A DNA stretch of 64,000 nt. Origin: Bacteroidaceae bacterium. GTDB taxonomy: Bacteria; Bacteroidota; Bacteroidia; Bacteroidales; Bacteroidaceae. The stretch covers positions 1-64,000 of the forward strand of contig JAFROT010000013.1 in NCBI GenBank assembly GCA_017429525.1, read 5' to 3'. The notes under the pieces were generated by a model. That model ran no database searches, was not told the DNA's origin, and was given only the letters and a program-made list of their open reading frames with translations. The translations under genes were made by a program, and so were the position numbers. Positions 17,651-25,562 of this stretch are shown here, piece after piece. The first letter of the stretch is position 1, and each line of letters begins with the position of its first letter.

Positions 17651-20050
17651 ATGAATTTCAGCATCAGATATCCAGAAAACGAAGGCGGCATGAATGAGCG
17701 CATCAAGCGCCTCCGCCAAGAGAATTTCGAGACGCCGACGACGCTCAGCATCGAGCGCGCACTCATCGAGACCGAGTTCTACAAGCAGAACTACGGCACC
17801 ATGCCTATCGCCGTGCTACGTGCCAAGAACTTCTATGAGATTTGCAAGCGCAAGACCATCTACATCGGTAAGGATGAACTCATCGTGGGCGAGCGTGGCC
17901 CCGTGCCCAAGGCCGTGCCGACCTTCCCCGAGCTGACCTGTCACTCGGTCGAGGATCTGCACACGCTGAACGAGCGCGAGCTGCAACGCTACACCATCTC
18001 GCAGGAGGACATCGATACCTACGAGCGCGAGGTCATCCCTTACTGGACGGGCAAGACGCAGCGCGAACGCATCTTCAACCACGTCTCGAAGGAGTGGGAA
18101 GAGGCATACCACGCAGGCGTCTTCACCGAATTCATGGAACAGCGTGCAGCAGGTCATACCGCCATGGACGGCAAGATGTACCACACAGGCCTGCTCGACC
18201 TGAAGGAGCGCATCCAGAAGAAAATCGAGAGCCTCGACTTCATCTACGATCCCGAAGCGACCGACAAGCAGCAGGAGCTGGAAGCTATGGCCATCTCGTG
18301 CGACGCAGCCATCCTCTTCGCCGAGCGCCACGCCGAGCTGGCTGAGCAGCTTGCCGCCCAAGAGACTGATCCTCGGCGCAAGAAGGAGTTGGAGAAGATA
18401 GCTGATGTCTGTCACCATGTTCCCGCCCACGCTCCTCGCGACCTGTGGGAAGCCATTCAGATGTACTGGTTCGTACACCTCGGCACGGTCACGGAACTGA
18501 ACGGCTGGGACTCGATGAACCCCGGACACATCGACCAGCACCTCTTTCCCTTCTACCAGAAAGGCATCGAGGACGGCACGCTGACGCGCGACCAGGCCAA
18601 GGAACTCATCTCCTGCCTATGGATTAAGTTCAACAATCAGCCCGCGCCCCCGAAGGTGGGTGTGACAGCCCTCGAGAGCGGCACCTACAACGACTTCACC
18701 AACATCAATATCGGTGGCGTAGACCGCAACGGCAATAGTGCAGCCAACGAGATCTCGTACATCATCCTTGAGATACAGGAAGAGCTGCACGAACTGCAGC
18801 CAGGCCTCAGCATCCATATCGCCGACAACACGCCCGACGACTTCCTGCTCGCAGGCATCAAGGTCATCCGTCAGGGCCACGGCTACCCCTCGGTCTTCAA
18901 CCCCGACACCTACGTCAAGGAGATGACACGTGCCGGCAAGACGCTCGAAGATGCCCGCGAAGGTGGATGCTCGGGGTGCATCGAGGTCGGCGCCTTCGGC
19001 AAGGAAGCCTACCTGCTGACAGGCTACCTCAATACGCCCAAGATCTTGGAGATTACGTTGCACAACGGCATTGACCCCGAGACAGGCAAGAAGTTAGGCT
19101 TAGAGACAGGCGACCCGCGCTCGTTCAAGACCTTTGAGGAACTGTACGACGCCTGGCACAAGCAAATGGTCTACTTCGTCAACCTGAAGCTCTCGGTCAA
19201 CAACTACATCGAGCGCATGTTCTCGCTCTATGCTCCCGCCACTTTCCTCAGCCTCTTCATCGACGACTGCATCGAGAAAGGTAAGGACTACTACAGCGGC
19301 GGAGCGCGCTACAACACCACGTACATCCAATGCACAGGCCTCGGCACCATCACCGACTGCTTCACGACCCTGAAGAAGCACGTCTTCGAAGACAAGCGCT
19401 ATACGATGGACGAGATTCTGGAGGCATGCGAGAAGAACTGGGACAGCGCCGAGGTGATGCGCCAATACATCCGCAATCATACGCCTTTCTTCGGCAACGA
19501 CGACAAGTATGCCGACGACATCGCCGTGCGCGTCTATGACGACCTGGTGAAAGCCATCGAAGGGCGTCCGAACACACGCGGTGGCGAGACGCACCTGAAC
19601 ATGCTCTCGACGACCTGCCACAACTATTTCGGCTCCGTCTGCGGCGCTACGCCCAACGGTCGCTTCGCCCACTTCGCCATTAGCGACGGCACCAGTCCGG
19701 CCCACGGCAGCGACACTCACGGCCCGACGGCAGTCATCAAGTCGCTGGGCAAGCTCGACCAGACGAAGAGCGGCGGCACGCTGCTCAACGTACGCTTCGT
19801 GCCCGCCCTGCTCAAGCGCGAGGAGGATATGCGCAAACTCGGACAGCTCATCCGGACCTACTTCAAGTTCGGCGGCCACCACATCCAGTTCAACATCGTA
19901 GACACCGCCACCCTGCTCGATGCACAGAAGCACCCCGACCAGTACCGTGACCTGCTTGTCCGCGTGGCTGGCTATAGCGACTACTTCAACGACATGACCG
20001 AGCAGCTGCAGAACGAGATCATCGCCCGTACGGAGAACGAAGAGGTATGA
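17651..20050 (+). CDS. hypD: Glycyl radical enzyme, probable trans-4-hydroxy-L-proline dehydratase
   Basis: A 799-residue cytoplasmic enzyme. Catalytic Cys443 lies in GCIEVG with Glu445, the Cys-x-Glu arrangement of glycyl radical dehydratases and eliminases, not the Cys-Cys pair of pyruvate formate-lyase. Gly774 in RVAGYSDYF carries the radical. Segments such as FMEQRAAGHT, KFNNQPAPPKVGVT and GKEAYLLTGYLN resemble my recollection of HypD, which dehydrates hydroxyproline to pyrroline-5-carboxylate; this comparison is from memory. The HypD-like gene is normally oxygen-sensitive and needs the activase encoded next (4-base overlap). An extra Cys440 precedes the catalytic one. No proC lies nearby, so a different substrate in the same subclass remains possible. 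Confidence 0.75.
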   Translation: MNFSIRYPENEGGMNERIKRLRQENFETPTTLSIERALIETEFYKQNYGTMPIAVLRAKNFYEICKRKTIYIGKDELIVGERGPVPKAVPTFPELTCHSVEDLHTLNERELQRYTISQEDIDTYEREVIPYWTGKTQRERIFNHVSKEWEEAYHAGVFTEFMEQRAAGHTAMDGKMYHTGLLDLKERIQKKIESLDFIYDPEATDKQQELEAMAISCDAAILFAERHAELAEQLAAQETDPRRKKELEKIADVCHHVPAHAPRDLWEAIQMYWFVHLGTVTELNGWDSMNPGHIDQHLFPFYQKGIEDGTLTRDQAKELISCLWIKFNNQPAPPKVGVTALESGTYNDFTNINIGGVDRNGNSAANEISYIILEIQEELHELQPGLSIHIADNTPDDFLLAGIKVIRQGHGYPSVFNPDTYVKEMTRAGKTLEDAREGGCSGCIEVGAFGKEAYLLTGYLNTPKILEITLHNGIDPETGKKLGLETGDPRSFKTFEELYDAWHKQMVYFVNLKLSVNNYIERMFSLYAPATFLSLFIDDCIEKGKDYYSGGARYNTTYIQCTGLGTITDCFTTLKKHVFEDKRYTMDEILEACEKNWDSAEVMRQYIRNHTPFFGNDDKYADDIAVRVYDDLVKAIEGRPNTRGGETHLNMLSTTCHNYFGSVCGATPNGRFAHFAISDGTSPAHGSDTHGPTAVIKSLGKLDQTKSGGTLLNVRFVPALLKREEDMRKLGQLIRTYFKFGGHHIQFNIVDTATLLDAQKHPDQYRDLLVRVAGYSDYFNDMTEQLQNEIIARTENEEV

Positions 20051-21141
20051 TCGTATTCGATATCAAGCGCTATGCAATTAATGATGGTCCGGGCATCCGG
20101 ACCACCATTTTCTTGAAGGGTTGTCCGCTCCGCTGCGTGTGGTGCCACAACCCTGAATCTTGGCGACCGCAACCCGAGCTGCTCTTCAAGGCGAAGAAGT
20201 GCATCGGCTGCAACACGTGCGGCATCCATCCCCATCAGCTGGAAGTGATAAGGATGAAGAATGATGAATCAAGAAGAATGACGAATGACGAATCTCGCAA
20301 CGCTCGGAATGACGAATTCATTTTACCTGCAAGTTCTGAAAGTGACTCTTATTCTTCATTCTTCACTCGTCATTCGTCATTAGAAGGCAAAGCCAACAAT
20401 TCGTCATTCGTCACTTGTCATTTGTCATTCTCCTCCTGCCCCACCCTTGCCCTCGAGATGTGCGGGCGCGAGTGGACGACAGACGAACTGATGGCCGAGG
20501 TGGAGAAGGAACGCGACATCATGCAGGATAGTGGTGGCGGCGTCACCATCAGCGGAGGCGAACCGCTTCTTCAGATGAAGAATGGAAAATGGAAAATGGA
20601 AAATGAGGAGCCTCCACTCATGAACTTGTTGCACGAGCTTGGCCGACGCGGTTTCCATCGTGCCGTAGATACGACCCTCTATGCCCCAGCCGACGTGGTT
20701 CGTGCCGTAGCCGCTGAGACGGATCTCTTCCTCGTCGACCTGAAAGTGATGGATGCCGAAAAGCACAAGCGCTACACAGGCGTCAGCAACGAGCGCATCC
20801 TTGAGAACATCCGTCTGCTCGCACAACTCCAGAAACCTTTCTACATTCGCATCCCCCTCATCGAGGGCATCAATGCCGACGAAGAGAACATCGAAGCCAC
20901 AGCCGCTTTTATCGAAAATCTATACGTAGCCCCGCCTTCAGTCCCAGAGGGGTTGGCCGATTCGTCATTCGTAAACGTCAACCTCCTGCCCTACCACGAG
21001 ATGGGACGCGACAAGCATGCCCGACGCGGCACGACCTACAACCCGGAAGGCATCGCCATGAGCACTCCATCCGACGAGACGCTCGAGCGCTGCATCCGTC
21101 AGTTCGCCGCTCATGGCATCAAGGCTTCCATCGGAGGCTAA
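20047..21141 (+). CDS. Glycyl radical enzyme activase (radical SAM) with in-frame repeat inserts
   Basis: A 364-residue radical SAM protein that installs the glycyl radical on the upstream enzyme, overlapping it by 4 bases. The SAM cluster motif is C26-x3-C30-x2-C33, followed by a ferredoxin-like region starting C52-x2-C55-x2-C58, then SGGEPLLQ (SAM binding) and the GMRD-like DKHARRG end. Residues about 70-130 come from an inserted ATGACGAAT-type element, and residues 177-187 from a GGAAAAT array; both keep frame. The first insert separates the Cys triplet from the usual following Cys-Pro (now Cys131-Pro132), so the second Fe-S cluster domain is split. Whether the enzyme still works is open; no stop or frameshift is present. 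Confidence 0.85.
   Translation: MIVFDIKRYAINDGPGIRTTIFLKGCPLRCVWCHNPESWRPQPELLFKAKKCIGCNTCGIHPHQLEVIRMKNDESRRMTNDESRNARNDEFILPASSESDSYSSFFTRHSSLEGKANNSSFVTCHLSFSSCPTLALEMCGREWTTDELMAEVEKERDIMQDSGGGVTISGGEPLLQMKNGKWKMENEEPPLMNLLHELGRRGFHRAVDTTLYAPADVVRAVAAETDLFLVDLKVMDAEKHKRYTGVSNERILENIRLLAQLQKPFYIRIPLIEGINADEENIEATAAFIENLYVAPPSVPEGLADSSFVNVNLLPYHEMGRDKHARRGTTYNPEGIAMSTPSDETLERCIRQFAAHGIKASIGG
20254..20436 (+). repeat. ATGACGAAT palindromic element, in-frame copy 2 (activase gene)
   Basis: About 183 bp. It shares with copy 1 (9962-10072) the ordered blocks AATGACGAAT, GAATCTCGC, GCTCGGAATGACGAATT and ACCTGCAAGT, and ends in several ATTCGTCATT and TTGTCATT words. It is longer than copy 1 because it has extra right-arm words. 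Confidence 0.85.
20575..20607 (+). repeat. In-frame GGAAAATGGAAAAT array (activase gene)
   Basis: GAATGGAAAATGGAAAATGG-type words give a Lys/Asn/Met/Glu-rich stretch right after SGGEPLLQ. They are the complement of CATTTTCC-type words related to the arrays at 6545 and 11721. Confidence 0.65.
20960..20972 (+). repeat. Single ATTCGTCATTCGT word in activase gene
   Basis: A 13-base word identical to the arm unit of the ATGACGAAT element sits in the coding sequence shortly before VNVNLLPYHEMG. It may be a minimal or decayed insertion. Confidence 0.4.
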
Positions 21142-21359
21142 GCATTCCGGCCATCATGCTCAACGAGATGAAAATGCTTTTTTTCCACCTCATAACCTCA
21201 TCATCAAAAAACCATACGACCTAAGAAGCTGAGCATTTGCAAAACTTTAATATATAATCATTTACTGAGAGAAATCTACTGCGAATATACTCCCTATTTA
21301 CGTTCTACGTCAAAAAGACAACTCATAATGCTCATCTGCTAACACTCATACCCCTCACA

Positions 21360-22934
21360 ATGGCAAGCATCGCACTCAGTCTCTCGGGCGGCGGATTCCG
21401 CGCTGCCACCTACCACCTCGGTCTCCTCTCCTACCTCAACCGCCTGCAGGCTGTCGACGGCCGCTCTCTCCTGGCGCACGTCAACACGCTCTCCACCATC
21501 TCAGGCGGCTCGCTCACGGGCCTCTGGATGATTCTCTGTCAGAGTCAGGGCAAGGATGACAGCCTGATGCTGCGCCAGCTCCACGACCTCCTGCTCCATG
21601 GCGACCTCATCGGGCGGGCCAGTCGCGAGTTCCTCTGCGGCGAGAGCACCAACCACTCGCTCATTCGCGAGATGGTCAAGATCTACGACGAAGAGATCTT
21701 CCACGGCGCCACCCTCGGCGACCTCATGGACAAGATCGACACGATATCCCTCGAGGATTTCTCGGCCAACGCTACTGAGTTCAACAATGCCATCGAGTTC
21801 CGTTTCCAGGTGAGCCGCAAGCGGACCACGGCAGGAGGCGGTACGTCGCGCGGCGTCATCGGCAACTCCAAGTATCAGCTCAGCGAGGCCGTGGCCCGTC
21901 AGATCCTGCTGGCCGAGGTCTTCGCGGCCTCCTCCTGTTTCCCAGGCGGTTTCGAGCCCCTCTTCTTCCCTCGCGACTTCCGGCTCAACGACAATCCCGC
22001 CAATGCCGAGTATCTCTCTGGCAAGGAGCCTGTGGCCCTCATGGACGGCGGCGTCGTGGACAACCAAGGCATCGAGCCTGTCAACCTCATCCGCAAGCGT
22101 AAGGACATTGACCTGTTCATCATCTCCGACGCGGGTCGCGGGCGGGACATCAACTATCGCTATGACGATAAGGACATCTGCAGCCGTCTCTCCGTCCACA
22201 AGGTCAACGTCATCCTGAACCTCCTCGTCCTCTTCTTCGCCCAGTTCCTGCTCTGGGTGCCGCGCGGCTTCTGGTTCGGCTTCTGGCTCAGCCTGACGCT
22301 GCTCTTCCTGGGCCTGCGCCTCTCCACGGCACTCATCTCGCGCAGCATCATCAAGCGCTACGCCCGCCTCGTCCCCTTCTCATTCCATTGGGAAGGCCTG
22401 CTGCACATCCCCTTCTCCAAGTACGTCAACCTCTTCCTCTCGCGCGCCACCTCGATGTACGCCCTCACGCAGAACGTGTTCATGAAGCACATCCGCGCCC
22501 TCAACTACGCCACCATCTACGAGAACCCGCAATGGCAGAACCGCAGCATCATGAACGGTCTGTACGAACTCGGCACGGGCGAGAACTTCGGCAAGCACCT
22601 TACCGCCGAAGAGGAGGTGCTCATGGCTCCCTCCGCAGCCATCAACGCCACTACCGACCTGGCCGCCAGCATGAACACCACCCTCTGGTGGAGCGACGAC
22701 GACCGCCGTCAGCGCAAGCCCGAAGCCCTCATCGCCTGCGGCCAGTACACCATCTGCTGGAACCTGCTCGAATACATCTACCGCCTCCGTCGCAACGATG
22801 AGAACACCAACGAGCACCACGACCTCATCCGCGCCCTCCAGCCACAACTCGAAGCCGACTGGCAGCGCTTCAAGGACAACCCCTACTGGATGCTCAAAGA
22901 GGATTCGTCACTCTCGCCTTCAGATGCAGAATAA
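21360..22934 (+). CDS. Patatin-like phospholipase with membrane segments
   Basis: A 524-residue protein. The patatin domain spans about 1-260: the oxyanion loop SGGGFRAATYHLG at the N-terminus, serine nucleophile region TISGGSLTG near residue 45, and the Asp of the catalytic dyad in MDGGVVDNQG near 228. A hydrophobic stretch of two helices follows (about 283-325, VILNLLVLFFAQ and GFWFGFWLSLTLLFLGL), so the enzyme is probably anchored to the inner membrane, with a C-terminal soluble part of about 190 residues. Patatins hydrolyse acyl esters of phospholipids or glycolipids. The upstream gap of 218 bp shows no clear promoter. It lies at the edge of the AT-rich island. Confidence 0.85.
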   Translation: MASIALSLSGGGFRAATYHLGLLSYLNRLQAVDGRSLLAHVNTLSTISGGSLTGLWMILCQSQGKDDSLMLRQLHDLLLHGDLIGRASREFLCGESTNHSLIREMVKIYDEEIFHGATLGDLMDKIDTISLEDFSANATEFNNAIEFRFQVSRKRTTAGGGTSRGVIGNSKYQLSEAVARQILLAEVFAASSCFPGGFEPLFFPRDFRLNDNPANAEYLSGKEPVALMDGGVVDNQGIEPVNLIRKRKDIDLFIISDAGRGRDINYRYDDKDICSRLSVHKVNVILNLLVLFFAQFLLWVPRGFWFGFWLSLTLLFLGLRLSTALISRSIIKRYARLVPFSFHWEGLLHIPFSKYVNLFLSRATSMYALTQNVFMKHIRALNYATIYENPQWQNRSIMNGLYELGTGENFGKHLTAEEEVLMAPSAAINATTDLAASMNTTLWWSDDDRRQRKPEALIACGQYTICWNLLEYIYRLRRNDENTNEHHDLIRALQPQLEADWQRFKDNPYWMLKEDSSLSPSDAE

Positions 22935-23098
22935 AGCTCTCAGTTCTTAACAAGACCTGCATCACAACTAAGTAAAAGAGGTCGTATCTCTCCCTGAAAA
23001 AATTCTGTTCGAATGAACATTGCAAGATGCATCGTTTGCTATTGAGATCGTTGAATGGCACTAAAATGCCATCAATCGCTACAAAAAGTGAAAAAAGT

Positions 23099-23129
23099 TT
23101 TGTATATCCCTCACTTATTCGTAACTTTG
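23099..23129 (+). promoter_or_regulatory. Bacteroidetes-type promoter for the kinase-like gene
   Basis: TTTG at 23099-23102 and TAACTTTG at 23122-23129, 19 bases apart. The start codon at 23148 lies 18 bases past the -7 box, so the leader is very short. Confidence 0.85.
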
Positions 23130-23147
23130 CACCAAACTTAAAATAAA

Positions 23148-23786
23148 ATGAGTGATGACATATCTCAACCAGTTTCACAAGGAGGCTATGGAGCGTACGA
23201 TGCGGAAAATCGAAGAATCAGAAAAGTCGCCGATGAGCTCCAGAGACTTTGCAGTCTATATGAAACAAAATCTTCAGAGAGCCAAGGAGATGGAAGCCGC
23301 TTTGATGTAGAACAACGCCTAACGGAAACCTTTGCAAAATCCGTGGGGTTATGGATTCCTATGGATGAGGTGTTTGACTTGGGCTATCCTGGTCCAAGTG
23401 GCAATGAGAATGATACCTACGTTTCTGAAACAGCAATTTATAAAGTAAACAATCTTCTGAATGCTGGGGGGATTTGCAATCTGCTGGAGAAAATCTTGCT
23501 CCACAACATTATCTTTCCCAACACCTACTATTCTTTATATGGCTTTGCTGGTTACGATGGTCGCAGCGTCCTCCCTGTGCTAACGCAAAAGAGAATCTGT
23601 AATTCCCATCCTGCCACCCAGATTATGATAGACACATACATGGCCGCATTAGGCTTCAATAAGACTTCTGCTGTAGGCCGATTCTCCAATAGCACTTATG
23701 AAGTCTGGGATCTTGTACCCCGCAATGTCCTTGTCGATGATGATGGCGATATCTACGTAGTTGACGCTGAAATAAAGATCCTCTGA
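23148..23786 (+). CDS. Polyvalent-protein-type kinase-like protein
   Basis: A 212-residue cytoplasmic protein, AT-richer than its neighbours. The C-terminal two thirds resemble the kinase-like domain found in phage and conjugative-element polyvalent proteins: an N-lobe-like SETAIYKVNN, then LEKILLHNIIFPNT, a middle PVLTQKRICNSHPAT, and near the end DLVPRNVLVDDDGDIYVVDAE, which resembles a catalytic loop (D..N) plus metal-binding Asp. The match is by pattern memory, so it is moderate. A stand-alone copy with its own promoter is unusual, because the domain is usually part of a large protein. It ends before a strong cruciform repeat. Function is unknown. Confidence 0.55.
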   Translation: MSDDISQPVSQGGYGAYDAENRRIRKVADELQRLCSLYETKSSESQGDGSRFDVEQRLTETFAKSVGLWIPMDEVFDLGYPGPSGNENDTYVSETAIYKVNNLLNAGGICNLLEKILLHNIIFPNTYYSLYGFAGYDGRSVLPVLTQKRICNSHPATQIMIDTYMAALGFNKTSAVGRFSNSTYEVWDLVPRNVLVDDDGDIYVVDAEIKIL

Positions 23787-23892
23787 AAAAGTCCGAGACT
23801 GTTCCTTGATTTGAAACTATCTCCTCCTTTCTATTCACCATCTGATTTGTCTGTTATAAGCTATCTGTTTTTTTAGAACGCCCCTCGCAAAT

Positions 23893-24007
23893 TAATAGCC
23901 CCCAGAAATGAACCTATGTTCGTAGCCCGTTCAACCTATGTTCGTGGGGCGATGAACATAGGTGAGACGGCTCACGAACATAGGTTCATATTAATGGGCT
24001 CTTTTTT
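23893..24007 (+). terminator. Cruciform/terminator built of four AACCTATGTTCGT units
   Basis: ATGAACCTATGTTCGT at 23908-23923 pairs perfectly over 16 bp with 23974-23989. Two more copies lie inside, one direct (23930-23945) and one inverted (23951-23963). Outer AGCCC/GGGCT pair and the structure ends with CTTTTTTG, as an intrinsic terminator does. It would end the kinase-like transcript. Confidence 0.65.
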
Positions 24008-24175
24008 GAAAGAAGATGAGTGAATCATAACGTTCAGATGCCATCATCTTCAAGAAAGTGCTGCTCCACCTTCAGTACGCGATGGCCGCGCAGGAAACGG
24101 TTCAGCTCCGCTTCCTACGCGCCATCGTCAGTTAACGACAATATAAACTTCTTGTATTGCCTAGCTTTTACGTTC

Positions 24176-24230
24176 GCGGCATAAGCGAACCTGAAAAAGG
24201 TCGTTAAGGCCAAAGGTTCGCTTATGCCGC
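24176..24230. repeat. 17-bp perfect inverted repeat downstream of the FGE-like gene
   Basis: GCGGCATAAGCGAACCT (24176-24192) pairs without mismatch with 24214-24230 over a 21-base loop. On the minus strand it lies 31 bases after the stop of the FGE-like gene, directly beyond the candidate variable region. On the plus strand it is followed by a T-rich tract. It could be a terminator or the cruciform that in retroelement systems lies beside the variable region. Confidence 0.7.
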
Positions 24231-24261
24231 TCGCTTTATTTACTTTTTCTTTTTTAGGAAC

Positions 24262-25362
24262 TTAGAGAGCAAGGCGCAAGCCGAGGTTGTTGCTCGCGGA
24301 CGACGCGCTGATCCCATTGCGGGCCGCGACGCGGCTGAAGGCGGCGTCGTAGACGCAGCTGCCACCACGATTCACACGGAAGGAGCCCGAAGTAGGCCCT
24401 GTCGGATTGGTCTGTGCATAGCTGCTATAGCTACCATACCAGTCCTGACACCATTCCCAGATATTGCCACTCATATCATAGATGCCTAACTCATTCGGGG
24501 CCTTCGTCGCTACTTCATGAGTCTGGTAACCGCTATTATCTCTATACCACATCGCATCATCAAGGGTATTGCTACCGCTATAGGTATATCCAACCGAGGC
24601 GTTACCGCCACGAGCGGCAAACTCCCATTCCGCCTCGGTAGGCAGGCGGAACGTGCGACCGGTGAGTGTATTCAACCTCGTGATGAATGTCTGGCAATCA
24701 TCCCAAGAAACCTTTTCTACTGGAAATTGATTTGATCTCGTATTGTGGGATGGATTAGAACCCATTACGGCCGTCCACAGCTTCTGCGTCACCTCCGTCT
24801 CACCGATATAGTAGTCATTGGTCAACGTCACTTGATGAACAGGTCGTTCATCGTTGAAACCAGAGGTACAACCCATCTGGAAAGTGCCGCCTTCGACCTT
24901 TATCATATTAAAGCATACTCCATTAACCGTCACTTCAATCTTGTTTTTCGTATAAATTATGTCTTCAATACAAATTGTGTTTGATACAATACTTGCTTGA
25001 CTCACCAATTCCTTTCCATTAGCACAAACATAATAATTATATTCGCCTGATTTTGAGGGCGTATCCTGCCAATACGTATCAGGACAATTCTCCACCAATT
25101 TCACAGTCTTATCTGAAGAAAAATCATATCTATAAACAGCATAACTTTCAGCATATTTCACAGACTTCCATGTAATTGTTACAATATTGGTTTCCTTATC
25201 TAATGAAGCCTTAACATTTGTTGGAGCTTCAAGAGTCATTGGATCAGTTTCTGATTCTTCGGAACCACACGAAAAAGACACATAGCATACTGAACAAATC
25301 AGGCATACTAAGAATGCAAATCTTATTTTCATACGACTTATTTCTTTAATTTCTTTATTCAT
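24262..25362 (-). CDS. Lipoprotein with Fn3-like and FGE-sulfatase (SUMF1) domains, candidate DGR variable protein
   Basis: A 366-residue lipoprotein with lipobox Cys at about residue 32 (VSFSC); the second Met at 25332 is an equally possible start. A Fn3/Ig-like domain covers about 43-130 (PTNVKASLDKETN). A formylglycine-generating-enzyme fold covers about 150-366 (GGTFQMGC, ETEVTQKLW, RLPTEAEWEFAARGG, GNIWEWCQDW, NRGGSC, LGLRLAL). Genuine sulfatase activation is unlikely in a surface lipoprotein; this fold is widely used for ligand binding. Nearly the whole gene is AT-rich, but the last ~100 bases are sharply GC-rich, and residues after NRGGSC fall at the positions that vary in diversity-generating retroelement targets, with many NNC codons. 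No reverse transcriptase or template repeat is in the window. Confidence 0.8.
   Translation of the reverse strand: MNKEIKEISRMKIRFAFLVCLICSVCYVSFSCGSEESETDPMTLEAPTNVKASLDKETNIVTITWKSVKYAESYAVYRYDFSSDKTVKLVENCPDTYWQDTPSKSGEYNYYVCANGKELVSQASIVSNTICIEDIIYTKNKIEVTVNGVCFNMIKVEGGTFQMGCTSGFNDERPVHQVTLTNDYYIGETEVTQKLWTAVMGSNPSHNTRSNQFPVEKVSWDDCQTFITRLNTLTGRTFRLPTEAEWEFAARGGNASVGYTYSGSNTLDDAMWYRDNSGYQTHEVATKAPNELGIYDMSGNIWEWCQDWYGSYSSYAQTNPTGPTSGSFRVNRGGSCVYDAAFSRVAARNGISASSASNNLGLRLAL
24265..24363 (-). other. Candidate DGR variable region (VR) at the gene's 3' end
   Basis: Reading on the minus strand, codons after Gly-Gly-Ser are Cys-Val-Tyr-Asp-Ala-Ala-Phe-Ser, then Arg-Val-Ala-Ala-Arg, and a second block ending Asn-Asn-Leu-Gly. 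The first block is TGC GTC TAC GAC GCC GCC, then TTC AGC; every codon ends in C, as expected if AAC codons of a template were copied with adenine-specific errors. The constant end (LGLRLAL) is where such regions usually stop. Confidence 0.5.
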
Positions 25363-25554
25363 TAGATTTGATATTTTCAGCGTATAGTCACCCTATTCAG
25401 CCGTTAGTAATACGCCCAACGTGAACGTTGTAGTTGCGCACCTTCGAAGTGAGTTCAAATTTGCGAGATCAGGACCTCGGAGCTCACGTTCGTGAACGTC
25501 CTTTTACCAATAAGAATTGGCCCTAAAGCCCATAGTGGACTATCGAAATCGCTG

Positions 25555-25562
25555 CAAAGATA
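25555..25562 (-). promoter_or_regulatory. -7 box for the FGE-like lipoprotein gene
   Basis: CAAAGATA on the plus strand reads TATCTTTG on the minus strand. It would give a leader of nearly 190 bases before 25362. No convincing -33 partner is seen. Confidence 0.45.

Larger units (their letters stand above)
23787..24261. other. 475-bp gene-free stretch with two large inverted repeats
   Basis: No coding sequence is supported here. The stretch holds the fourfold AACCTATGTTCGT cruciform at 23893-24007 and a 17-bp perfect hairpin at 24176-24230. Between them (24010-24160) is GC-mixed sequence with a self-complementary tendency (GCGATGGCCGCGC, GCGCGCCATCG type words) but no recognisable gene. Confidence 0.7.

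Noticed and set aside
24176-24230. Template repeat of a diversity-generating retroelement near the candidate variable region
   Set aside because: The hairpin and surrounding bases have no near-copy of 24265-24363; no template was found between 22.9 and 26.3 kb.
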